This document shows, one piece after another, positions 48,442-55,917 of a stretch of DNA of 55,917 nucleotides. How positions within the stretch are numbered: position 1 is the stretch's first letter; each line of letters begins with the position of its first letter. The notes under the pieces are model-generated. The model did not search any database and was not told the origin of the DNA. It saw nothing but the letters and a program-made list of their open reading frames with translations. The stretch spans positions 1 to 55,917 of the forward strand of contig JAISWF010000025.1 in the NCBI GenBank assembly GCA_031271165.1, in the 5' to 3' direction. The position numbers and the translations under genes were made by a program. Source of the stretch: Deltaproteobacteria bacterium. GTDB taxonomy: Bacteria > Desulfobacterota > Desulfarculia > Adiutricales > Adiutricaceae.

Positions 48442-49692
48442 ATGATCACACTTGAAAGAAATGACACCAAACTTGATGATTACTGGAGCAATCGGCCGGT
48501 TGACCGGCGGCAGCTAAGCAGGACAGCTGGACAATATCTGGCTGACGGCTTAAGCGGAGGAAAAATTAGTGAAACTACGATCTTAGCCGGAGCCACCGTG
48601 CTAACACCAGACGGCCCCAAAAAAGGACACCTGGCCATGGCCAACGGGGTGATTATAAACATAGGCAACGGCCTGGTGCCCAATAACTCGGTCAACATTG
48701 AAGGAGACTGGCTGGTCCCAGGTCTGGTGGAACTTCATACCGATAACCTGGAAAAGCACCTCTTGCCGAGGCCAGGCATTTATTGGCCCGAGCCGGGGGC
48801 GGCGGTGGAAGCCCACGACGCCCAGTTAATCGGCGCCGGCATCACTACGGTCTTTGACTCAATCTGCGTCGGTGAGTCAGTTGACCGAGGCCGGCACGTA
48901 TTGCTTCAGATGTCACTTGATGCCTTACAAGAAACTGAAAGTTATCTCAGAGCCGACCACCGTCTGCATTTAAGATGCGAAATCAGCGATCCTGAAATGG
49001 GGGAACTCTTTGACCAGGTCTGCCACCATCCCAAAATAGGCCTGATTTCGCTGATGGATCACACCCCTGGTCAGCGCCAATGGCGGGATATCCAAAGCTA
49101 TCGCCAATACTACCAACAAAAATGCAGCGATCAAGAGCTCGCCCTTCTATCGGAAAGGGTCAAGGCCAACCGCGACCGCTTTGCCCAGTTTCATTCAGAA
49201 AAAATTGCCCGTCACACCAAAATCAACCACATCCCTTTGGCCAGCCACGACGACACGTTAGTTGAGCACGTCCAATGGGCCTCGGAAAATGGAGTGACGA
49301 TTTCCGAATTTCCAACCACCCTGCAGGCGGCCCAGGCCGCCGCCAGCTGTGGCTTGGCCGTGACCATGGGGGCCCCGAATCTGGTCCGGGGACAATCTCA
49401 CTCTGGCAACGTTACCACCAAAGAAGTAGCCGAGGCCGGTTTGCTCAGTTCTCTTTCTTCCGACTACGTCCCGTCAAGTCTTCTGTCGGGAGTCACTTTA
49501 CTTTACCGAGACTGCGGTTTCAGCTGGTGGGAAGCCTTTAAAACCGTAACCGCCAGCCCGGCCCAGCTGGCCAAGTTGCCAGATCGGGGCTGCCTGGTGC
49601 CAGGGTATAAGGCCGACGTCTTAAGAGTCTCTTTGAACGGCCCCCGGCCGGTTATCCGTTCAGTGTGGATTTCCGGGCAAAGAGTTTTCTGA
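48442..49692 (+). CDS. phnM: Ribosyl phosphonate triphosphate hydrolase PhnM
   Basis: A 416-residue amidohydrolase-fold enzyme that removes pyrophosphate to give the PhnJ substrate. Metal-binding and active-site wording: DWLVPGLVELHTDNLEKHL, GITTVFDSICVGE, LRCEISDPE, ISLMDHTPGQRQW, IPLASHDDT and LSSDYVPSSLL. The first 40 residues are extra compared with E. coli PhnM (378). It is the last gene of the operon; no phnN, phnO or phnP follows. Confidence 0.9.
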   Translation: MITLERNDTKLDDYWSNRPVDRRQLSRTAGQYLADGLSGGKISETTILAGATVLTPDGPKKGHLAMANGVIINIGNGLVPNNSVNIEGDWLVPGLVELHTDNLEKHLLPRPGIYWPEPGAAVEAHDAQLIGAGITTVFDSICVGESVDRGRHVLLQMSLDALQETESYLRADHRLHLRCEISDPEMGELFDQVCHHPKIGLISLMDHTPGQRQWRDIQSYRQYYQQKCSDQELALLSERVKANRDRFAQFHSEKIARHTKINHIPLASHDDTLVEHVQWASENGVTISEFPTTLQAAQAAASCGLAVTMGAPNLVRGQSHSGNVTTKEVAEAGLLSSLSSDYVPSSLLSGVTLLYRDCGFSWWEAFKTVTASPAQLAKLPDRGCLVPGYKADVLRVSLNGPRPVIRSVWISGQRVF

Positions 49693-50141
49693 GAAGTTAG
49701 ACCTTTAACTTGTCTTAAGGCTCAAAAGTAGCCCGGCAAACAGAGCCTTGGCCTTGGGATTTAAGATTTCCGGGGTCAACTTCGCCTCTTTTGCCCTCCC
49801 CCGCTTGCTCGCTATGGGCCTAACGGCTCTGACTTAATGGCCAAATTTACCCCTGATATGATTTTTAACTTTCCTTCCGCTACACTATCACCCTTAAAAT
49901 CCCTCAGTTCGGAAAAGTTTTTACACAATCTTGTCTGACCGGCTGGCCGGCTCAGGCCGTCAAACATAAAGCTACTGCTGACCGGTTTGCTTTTCGCAAG
50001 GCCAGGATTTTTGTCTCAAGCATTCCTTTGATTATCCCCAATGCTTTGGTTCTCCCCTACGTTTTGTTTATCCCCGGTTTTTGGCGGCCTCCGGCCGTCA
50101 AATCTAGGACCGATCTTTGGCCGTCCTAGCCAGAGGCGCAT
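49693..50141. other. Intergenic region between convergent phn and malic enzyme transcripts
   Basis: About 450 bases with no open frame of interest, no recognisable promoter and no repeat. The only clear signal is the malic enzyme terminator at its right edge. Confidence 0.6.
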
Positions 50142-50173
50142 AAAAAAAGGCCGCCGGATTGGAGCCAGCGGCC
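50142..50173 (-). terminator. Terminator of the malic enzyme gene
   Basis: On the minus strand GGCCGCTGG pairs with CCGGCGGCC around a seven-base loop, followed by seven T. It lies 26 bases after the stop. Confidence 0.8.
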
Positions 50174-50198
50174 ATATAATAAGGCGGGCAGTCAGAAA

Positions 50199-51383
50199 TT
50201 AGACGCCGCTAGGCTTGCGAGCCACTTTACTCTCAATGGCAGCCTTGGCCACGGCCTCGGCTACGGCCGTTTTGACCCGAGGGTCAAAGGCGGCCGGGAT
50301 TATATTATCGGCTCTGAGATCGGCATCGGTGATTAGCAAGGCGATGGCCTCAGCGGCGGCGATTTTCATCCGATCGTTAATGTCACTGGCCATGACGTCA
50401 AAAACACCCCTGAAAATGCCAGGGAAGGCCAAGACATTATTGATCTGGTTGGGGAAATCACTGCGGCCGGTCCCAACTACGGCTGCGCCGGCTGCCAGGG
50501 CCAAATCGGGCATGATTTCCGGGGTCGGATTAGCCATCGGAAAGAGGATGGGCTTATGGGCCATCGACCGGACCATGTCCTGGGTCACGGTGCCGGGGGA
50601 AGAGACGCCGATAAAAACGTCGGCGCCTTTAATGACTTCGGCCAAAGTGCCCTTCTGGAGGCTGCGGTTGGAGATGGAAGCCATCAGGACCTTTTCGGCG
50701 TTAAGGTTGTCGCGGCCCTCGTAAATGGCTCCCTGGCGGTCACACATGATCACTTCCTTCAAGCCCATGGCCATCAGAAGCTTGATGATGGCCACCCCGG
50801 CGGCTCCGGCCCCGGAGGTGACCACTTTAACATTGGAGAGGCTTTTGCCGACCACTTTCAGGGCGTTCATCATGGCGGCCAAGGTCACCACCGCCGTCCC
50901 GTGCTGGTCATCGTGAAAAATGGGGATATCGCAGCGCTCTTTGAGCTGGCGTTCAATTTCAAAGCAGCGAGGGGCCGAGATGTCCTCCAAATTCACACCG
51001 CCAAAGCTTCCGGCCAAAAGAGCCACGGTTTCGACAATGGCGTCAACTTCTTTGGAGCGGATACACAAAGGCACAGCATCGACTCCGCCAAAAGCCTTAA
51101 ACAAAACGCATTTGCCCTCCATGACCGGCATGGCGGCTTCCGGGCCGATATCGCCCAATCCCAAAACTGCGGTCCCGTCAGTGACCACGGCTACAGTATT
51201 CCAGCGGCCAGTGAGCTCGTAACTTAAAGACGGGTCCTTTTGGATCTCCAGGCAGGGCTGGGCCACCCCTGGGGTGTAGGCCAGACTAAGATCTTGTTTG
51301 GTCTCAACCGCCATTTTGGGAATGGTTTCCAGTTTGCCCCTCCACTGACGATGCAGTTTAACAGCCTCGGTAGCGTAATCCAT
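50199..51383 (-). CDS. NAD(P)-dependent malic enzyme
   Basis: A 394-residue oxidative decarboxylase converting malate to pyruvate and CO2. Motifs: YTPGVAQPCLEI (active-site Tyr), VVTDGTAVLGLGDIGPEAAM, the metal-binding FHDDQHGTAVVTLAA, NAD site TSGAGAAGVAIIKLL and VGTGRSDFPNQINN. It is the short form, without the phosphotransacetylase-like C-terminal domain of MaeB. It follows the transporter gene by 96 bases on the same strand, supporting a malate (or citrate-derived malate) utilisation pair. Confidence 0.92.
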   Translation of the reverse strand: MDYATEAVKLHRQWRGKLETIPKMAVETKQDLSLAYTPGVAQPCLEIQKDPSLSYELTGRWNTVAVVTDGTAVLGLGDIGPEAAMPVMEGKCVLFKAFGGVDAVPLCIRSKEVDAIVETVALLAGSFGGVNLEDISAPRCFEIERQLKERCDIPIFHDDQHGTAVVTLAAMMNALKVVGKSLSNVKVVTSGAGAAGVAIIKLLMAMGLKEVIMCDRQGAIYEGRDNLNAEKVLMASISNRSLQKGTLAEVIKGADVFIGVSSPGTVTQDMVRSMAHKPILFPMANPTPEIMPDLALAAGAAVVGTGRSDFPNQINNVLAFPGIFRGVFDVMASDINDRMKIAAAEAIALLITDADLRADNIIPAAFDPRVKTAVAEAVAKAAIESKVARKPSGV

Positions 51384-51408
51384 ATAATTCTCCTATTATT
51401 TGTTAATG

Positions 51409-51425
51409 GCCCGCTCAGAGCGGGC
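51409..51425 (-). other. Hairpin between transporter and malic enzyme genes
   Basis: GCCCGCT and AGCGGGC pair perfectly around a three-base loop. No T-run follows in the direction of transcription, so it is more likely an RNA stability or processing element than a full terminator. Confidence 0.35.
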
Positions 51426-51479
51426 TTGGTAAAATGATTTTTTTATATAACTATCCACGGTACCCCTGGATATTAAGTT

Positions 51480-52823
51480 TTAAACAAAGAACTGCAGTAA
51501 AATACTTGATAAAATCAAGATAAAGGCACCTCCGATCCTCGACGAGATCTGAGCAAAGGGCATAAGTTCCATCCGTTTGGCCGCTGAGAGAACCGCTACA
51601 TCCCCGGTCCCGCCCATGTTAGCCATGCACAAACCGCCGGTAATGGCTGACTCAATGGCAAAGAAACCAACCAAACGACCGATGGCGGCAGCGCCAAAAA
51701 TGGCTCCCAGCACGGTTACGGTAACCAAAAGAAGGTAAGTCGGGGTGAAGGCGGCGGCAACTTCGACCAGGTTGGTGTAAGCGACGCCAATTCCGACCAG
51801 TAAAACTCCGGTGAGGTTTTTCATCACGAACTGAAACCACTGGTGACAGCAGATCTCAAGTTTTTGATTAAAAAGACCGAACACCTTGACCAAAGCCACC
51901 GAAAGGATCATCCAGGCATAACCGTGGACGGCCGGAAAGAGCAAGTTTAACATAGCGCCGAAGCTGAAAAAGGTCGTGGCAATAAGAAGTCCAGACCCCA
52001 TCTGCACCAAATCAATTTTGTCGGCTTGACTTTTGAATTGTTTTTCCAGATCCAGCTCAGCACCAGCCTTGCCGTCATCAAGGACCATGAGCTGGCCTTT
52101 GCCGCTTAAAGATGGGACGGCATGACCAAGTTTATTCAAAAGCCCGCCGCAAACTATGGCCAAAGCGTTACCCAAAGCCACTGCCGGAACCATCATAGAA
52201 AGCATGGTCGCCGGATCGGTGCCCAGGCCCTCACCGAATATCTTAGCCAATGGTACAGCACCAGCGCCCATACCGCCACCCATAATGGGGATGGTGACGA
52301 AAAAAATGGCCTGTTTGCCCCCGAACCCGCTAAAATAACCTACCAGCCCGCCTAAGAGAATGGCCAGGGCCACGCCGCCCAAGATAACCGGAAGATACCT
52401 GATGGCCGCTTTAATTAATAAACGCCGGTTCATACCCATGATGGAACCGGTGATTAGGGATGCAATATAAAAATCTAAAAAGCCGCCGCCCTTCATAAAC
52501 AAGGTCATATTTTCCAAAGCCTTGGCCGGCAGGATCTCGAAAGTCGATAAAGCAGCTGAACCAAAGATAACTACGATGGCTCCGCCGCCTAAAAAAGTAT
52601 TAACAAAAGGAGTCTTTTCTCCAATTAGATTGAAAAGCACTCCGATGACAATCATCAGAGGAAAAGCTCCAATCATTCCGGCCGGGAGCCGGTTTAAATA
52701 AGTGGCGATGACAACAACAACGCTAAAAGCCACAAAATAAAACCAGGGAACCCCAAAAAGTTTGTAGCTTTTTTGCTCTGATGGAATGTTGACCACTTGG
52801 ATCGCTTGGGCAGCTTCGTTCAT
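51480..52823 (-). CDS. 2-hydroxycarboxylate (malate/citrate) symporter, 2HCT family
   Basis: A 447-residue transporter with about 11 membrane segments. The two family re-entrant loops are visible as PIMGGGMGAGAVPLAKIFGE and ITGGLCMANMGGTGDVAVLS (GGxG motifs). ATG 52823 is chosen because GAGGTG lies seven bases upstream; the frame extends to 52886. Relatives (CitS, MaeN, CimH) carry citrate or malate with Na+ or H+. The adjacent malic enzyme favours malate. Substrate cannot be told from sequence alone. Confidence 0.88.
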   Translation of the reverse strand: MNEAAQAIQVVNIPSEQKSYKLFGVPWFYFVAFSVVVVIATYLNRLPAGMIGAFPLMIVIGVLFNLIGEKTPFVNTFLGGGAIVVIFGSAALSTFEILPAKALENMTLFMKGGGFLDFYIASLITGSIMGMNRRLLIKAAIRYLPVILGGVALAILLGGLVGYFSGFGGKQAIFFVTIPIMGGGMGAGAVPLAKIFGEGLGTDPATMLSMMVPAVALGNALAIVCGGLLNKLGHAVPSLSGKGQLMVLDDGKAGAELDLEKQFKSQADKIDLVQMGSGLLIATTFFSFGAMLNLLFPAVHGYAWMILSVALVKVFGLFNQKLEICCHQWFQFVMKNLTGVLLVGIGVAYTNLVEVAAAFTPTYLLLVTVTVLGAIFGAAAIGRLVGFFAIESAITGGLCMANMGGTGDVAVLSAAKRMELMPFAQISSRIGGAFILILSSILLQFFV

Positions 52824-53399
52824 ATCCCACACCTCAAAATAAAAGTTTGTCCAAAGGCTCGGATTAGTTTGGCACCAAAAAACCAACCGGCCTTGATGTT
52901 TAAATCAATTTAGGCTTTTTTATTTTCGTTAACTAGTCATATGAAAGTTTAAATCGTTTGGAAAGTAAAAAAAGCTAATATTTCATTTTAGGCTGACCCA
53001 TCAAGATTGACAAAGACGACCACCCAAGGATTATCCAGAAAATATCATAATGTTTCTTAAAATTTTAACAATAAGTTATAATATTGCAATTTTTTAGCAA
53101 CTTTTATGTAACGCCCTTCAACTGCCACCGGTCCATTTTTGTTCTGAGGCCGACCCAAGAGCCTAAAATTTTTGGGGCCTCCTTTATTTAACAGTGTGAT
53201 ATTTCGAAAAAATAACTAGATTTAAAAAATTACAGAAATTTTATTCTCTGGCCAGTTAAATAAATAAAAAAAACAGCCAAACTAGACCCTTGGATTTTCT
53301 GAGCGCCGGTTCAAGCCATTTTTTTTCTTCCGAGCCCAGCTGTGTTAAAATTAAATAATAAAGTGACGGCTAAAACCGAAACTAGCGAAAGGCCTAATC
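52824..53399. other. AT-rich divergent control region
   Basis: About 570 bases between the transporter and sensor kinase genes, strongly AT-rich, without open frames. GTTTAAATC occurs twice as a direct repeat (52898-52906 and 52947-52955), 49 bases apart, just upstream of the transporter. Such AT-rich direct sites are typical for CitB/DcuR-type regulators; binding is inference. Confidence 0.5.
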
Positions 53400-55076
53400 A
53401 TGAAAAAAGTCCCCGTTCGTCACAGCGCTCTTCTGGTCAAACTGATGTGGCTTGACGTTTTAGTAGTGGGAGTCATGCTCTTGTTGTCGGTAGGGCTTTC
53501 GGCCAAGCACAGCGTCACTTTATTGGAAGCTGGCCTGACTCAAAACCTCCACAATGTCGCCCAGCTATTGGCCACCAACGGCCAGATTATTGAGGCCCTG
53601 AGGGTAGGCCGAGTCGACAGCGAGCTCAACCGCTATCTTGACGCCACCTTAGCCAACCAAAACAACATTGATGTCATCACCGTGGCCGACATGAATGCCA
53701 TCAGAATTTACCATCCCAATAAAGACTTTGTTGGCCGGCACTTCTTTGGCGGAGACGAAGGACCGGCCCTGTCCGGGGCCAACTACCCCTCCAAAGCTAT
53801 GGGAACACTTGGCTACCAGAGCCGCTACTTCTATCCGGTCTATGACTACGACCAAAAGCAGCTCGGGTTTGTCCACGTCAGCATGCTGATGAGTAACCTC
53901 ACCCGGCTCCGAGATAATGTCGTCAAGGTCAACCTTCAAACCCTGGTCGTGGTTTTTTTGGTCGGAGCAATGGCCGCCGTCTTTATCTCAATGAACATTA
54001 AACGCTCCTTACTTGGCTTTGAGCCCGATCAACTGACCAATATCTTTCTTCAGCGCGGAGAAATTATGGACTCTCTGGCCGAAGGTCTTTTGGCCGTCAA
54101 CAATAGCGGTCAAGTTATTTTGGTCAATGAGGCGGCCGAGGCCATCTTGGGAATGAGCCAAAATCAACTTTTAAACCAAGACATTGATAATTTTTTCCCG
54201 CAACTTAAAATTAAAGACACCTTAGACGACAAGACCAAGTTCAATTTAAACGTGGCCATCAACGAAAAAAACATTCTGTGCGACCGGGTGCCCATCAACA
54301 GTGATCACCAAGTCATTGGAGCCGTAGCCATCTTGCGCGATCATTCCGAGGTCACCCGCCTGGCCGAACAGCTCACCGGGGTCAACCACATCCTGGACGC
54401 TTTAAGAGCCAATACCCATGAGTTTATGAACCAACTCCACATCATTTTGGGACTCATCCGTAACGGCGATCTTCAAGAAGCAGAAGCCTTCATCACTTCG
54501 GTGGGCGATTTCCAAAACGCAACCGTCTCCACAGTTTTTAAACACATTCAAAACCGGGTATTATCTGCGCTGGTTTTGGGTAAAATTAACAAATGCCACG
54601 AAATCGGCATCAAGATGATCGTAGCTCCCCATAGCATCATCCCTAGACACAGCCGTTTTTTGTCAACCAAAGCCTTGGTCACCATTGTCGGCAACTTGGT
54701 GGAAAACGCCATTGACGCCATCAACGAAAAGTCTGACTCCGATACCGCCTCCATTACCCTTTTGGTCCACGAAGACGAGCTTAGCCTGATGATCATGTTG
54801 GACGACACTGGAATCGGTCTGACAGCCCAGGAAATAGAACTTATGAGCCAACCAGGGTACAGCACCAAGGGTGCTAATCGAGGGCTGGGTATGAGCCTCA
54901 TCCGAGGCGTAGTGGATACCTACAAAGGCGAGTTTACGGTAGAATCCGATAAAGGGGTCGGCACATCAATGACCTTGGTTTTCAACCAACCCCGGGCCGG
55001 TCGACCGCCCTCGCCTACCCCAACTACGAACCAAGCTGAACCTGAACACCCAGCTAACAGTCTCACCAACCCTTAA
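53400..55076 (+). CDS. Sensor histidine kinase, CitA/DcuS type
   Basis: A 558-residue membrane sensor. First membrane segment about 14-33 (VKLMWLDVLVVGVMLLLSVG), periplasmic PAS-like sensor to about 180 (IRIYHPNKDFVGRHFFGGDE, YFYPVYDYDQKQLGFVHVSM), second segment about 181-200 (LVVVFLVGAMAAVFISMNI), cytoplasmic PAS about 220-325, phospho-acceptor His340 in ANTHEFMNQLHIILGLI, and an ATPase domain (NLVENAIDAI, LDDTGIGL, GLGMSLIRGVV). It senses extracellular di- or tricarboxylates and feeds the regulator at 55113. Usual length for the family. Confidence 0.9.
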   Translation: MKKVPVRHSALLVKLMWLDVLVVGVMLLLSVGLSAKHSVTLLEAGLTQNLHNVAQLLATNGQIIEALRVGRVDSELNRYLDATLANQNNIDVITVADMNAIRIYHPNKDFVGRHFFGGDEGPALSGANYPSKAMGTLGYQSRYFYPVYDYDQKQLGFVHVSMLMSNLTRLRDNVVKVNLQTLVVVFLVGAMAAVFISMNIKRSLLGFEPDQLTNIFLQRGEIMDSLAEGLLAVNNSGQVILVNEAAEAILGMSQNQLLNQDIDNFFPQLKIKDTLDDKTKFNLNVAINEKNILCDRVPINSDHQVIGAVAILRDHSEVTRLAEQLTGVNHILDALRANTHEFMNQLHIILGLIRNGDLQEAEAFITSVGDFQNATVSTVFKHIQNRVLSALVLGKINKCHEIGIKMIVAPHSIIPRHSRFLSTKALVTIVGNLVENAIDAINEKSDSDTASITLLVHEDELSLMIMLDDTGIGLTAQEIELMSQPGYSTKGANRGLGMSLIRGVVDTYKGEFTVESDKGVGTSMTLVFNQPRAGRPPSPTPTTNQAEPEHPANSLTNP

Positions 55077-55112
55077 CCCAACCAAACCCATTGACTGTAG
55101 AAGTGTAACCAG

Positions 55113-55805
55113 ATGCCTCTTAAAGCCATAATCGTCGAAGACGACCCTATGGTGGCCCAAATAAACGGCCGCTATCTATCCCAGATGCCAGAGCTGACCT
55201 TGGCCGGAGTCTTCCCCAACGGACAGACGGCCCTTGATTACTTAAAAGCTAATCCGGTCGATCTGGTGATTTTGGACGTCTATATGCCAGAACTAAATGG
55301 AGTCGAGCTTTTTAGAATAATGCGCCGTCTGGGATTGACGGCTGAGGTCATCATGGTCACAGCCGCCAACGACGCCAGGCACGTTGATGAACTTTTACGG
55401 CTCGGAGTAGTAGATTACCTGGTCAAACCTTTCACCGAGGCCAGATTCATTGACGCTTTAGAAAAATGTGTGGCCCGCCGCCGCTCTTTAGCTACCAGCA
55501 CCGCCTTAAGTCAACAGGCCATCGATCGACTGATGGGCCAGACCCCGCCGCCCTCTTTGAAGGTTAAATGCGTTCCTCAAAACCTGCCCAAAGGACTCCA
55601 GGCCGCCACCATGGCCCTGATCCTCAAATCCCTGCCTTCTTCCAGCTCTGATTATCTGAGCTGTGAAGAACTGGCTTCAGCCATTGGTCTTTCCAAGGTA
55701 ACTGTTCGCCGGTATCTAAACCACCTCATCGGAGAAACAACGGTCGATAGTCTGGTTGACTATGACACTGGAGGAAGGCCAAGCGTAAAATACCGCTTGA
55801 GGTGA
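55113..55805 (+). CDS. Response regulator, CitB/DcuR type
   Basis: A 230-residue regulator. Receiver domain about 4-120 with phospho-acceptor Asp55 (VILDVYMPELNGVEL), acidic pair EDDP near the start, Thr/Ser in VIMVTAAND and Lys in YLVKPF. The C-terminal DNA-binding part (about 165-230: LSCEELASAIGLSKVTVRRY, LNHLIGETTVDSL) is the CitB-family helix-turn-helix. It follows the kinase by 36 bases and probably activates the divergent transporter/malic enzyme genes. Confidence 0.9.
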   Translation: MPLKAIIVEDDPMVAQINGRYLSQMPELTLAGVFPNGQTALDYLKANPVDLVILDVYMPELNGVELFRIMRRLGLTAEVIMVTAANDARHVDELLRLGVVDYLVKPFTEARFIDALEKCVARRRSLATSTALSQQAIDRLMGQTPPPSLKVKCVPQNLPKGLQAATMALILKSLPSSSSDYLSCEELASAIGLSKVTVRRYLNHLIGETTVDSLVDYDTGGRPSVKYRLR

Positions 55806-55917
55806 ACTACCGCTCCCCTAAAGGGAACCGGCTTCTGAAAAGAGGTCGGATGGTTCACAAGACTAAGGCATGGAAACGTGTCTACGTTGGATTAGTCATG
55901 ACACCCAGGGTTGTCGC
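55806..55917. other. Window end, no gene seen
   Basis: The last 112 bases hold no recognisable coding or structural feature. Confidence 0.5.

Overview
The window is a nearly complete Mu-like (transposable, contractile-tailed) prophage lying mostly on the minus strand (about 1-36365), followed by an insertion sequence and decayed genes (36.4-39.1 kb), and then host chromosome. The host part carries a full phosphonate C-P lyase operon (39.6-49.7 kb, plus strand), a malic enzyme with a 2-hydroxycarboxylate transporter (50.2-52.8 kb, minus strand) and a CitA/CitB-type two-component system (53.4-55.8 kb, plus strand). The gene types and moderate GC suggest a Gram-negative, probably deltaproteobacterial (Desulfobacterota-like), anaerobe able to ferment or co-metabolise malate or citrate. 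No rRNA or tRNA is present, so the taxonomic placement is weak inference.

Phage layout, read in the direction of its transcription (from 36 kb down to 1): presumptive left end with repeated transposase-type sites (36233-36365); divergent repressor (35713, plus) and early operon (a 142-aa DNA-binding-like protein, Ner, MuA transposase, MuB ATPase, two winged-helix-like proteins, an XRE regulator); an inserted plus-strand AT-rich orphan gene (30191); Gam, a gp16/GemA-like protein and the Mor activator; an AT-rich XRE/ImmA cassette bounded by a second, truncated copy of the mor 3' end; lysis genes (endolysin, holin-like, Rz/Rz1); gp25-27-like genes, terminase, portal, gpF-like head protein, an extra XRE gene, protease/scaffold, decoration and capsid; neck and tail genes (gp35 to gp48-like), including a tail-chaperone gene with a -1 frameshift site; and tail fibre/spike genes separated by two long GA-dinucleotide tracts. 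The far left (1-1.8 kb) is visibly more GC-rich. It holds a second endolysin, a second holin-like gene (cut by the window edge), two tail-anchored coiled-coil proteins and a protein that resembles the Acb2/Tad1 cyclic-nucleotide sponges that counter CBASS and Thoeris immunity.

The most notable observations are: (1) the Acb2/Tad1-like gene; (2) the (GA)27 and (GA)36 tracts, whose unit number decides where an upstream reading frame stops relative to the next start codon, which could make coupling of fibre/spike translation phase-variable; (3) the XRE/ImmA cassette, whose metallopeptidase gene is out of frame by one base at an A7 run just after its ribosome-binding site, overlaps a predicted antisense small RNA and is flanked by mor remnants; (4) a canonical T TTT TTG slippery site linking the two tail-chaperone frames; (5) an insertion-sequence hairpin that hides the transposase ribosome-binding site only in read-through transcripts; and (6) a PhnJ with an unusual Ala/Pro/Lys-rich N-terminal extension of about 120 residues.

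In the host region, PhnCDE import phosphonates, PhnGHIJ with PhnK/L/M perform C-P cleavage, and a DUF1045 2H-phosphoesterase-like protein sits where other operons carry accessory genes; no phnF, phnN or phnP is visible. The transporter and malic enzyme are co-directional and the nearby divergent sensor kinase/regulator pair is the obvious candidate to control them.
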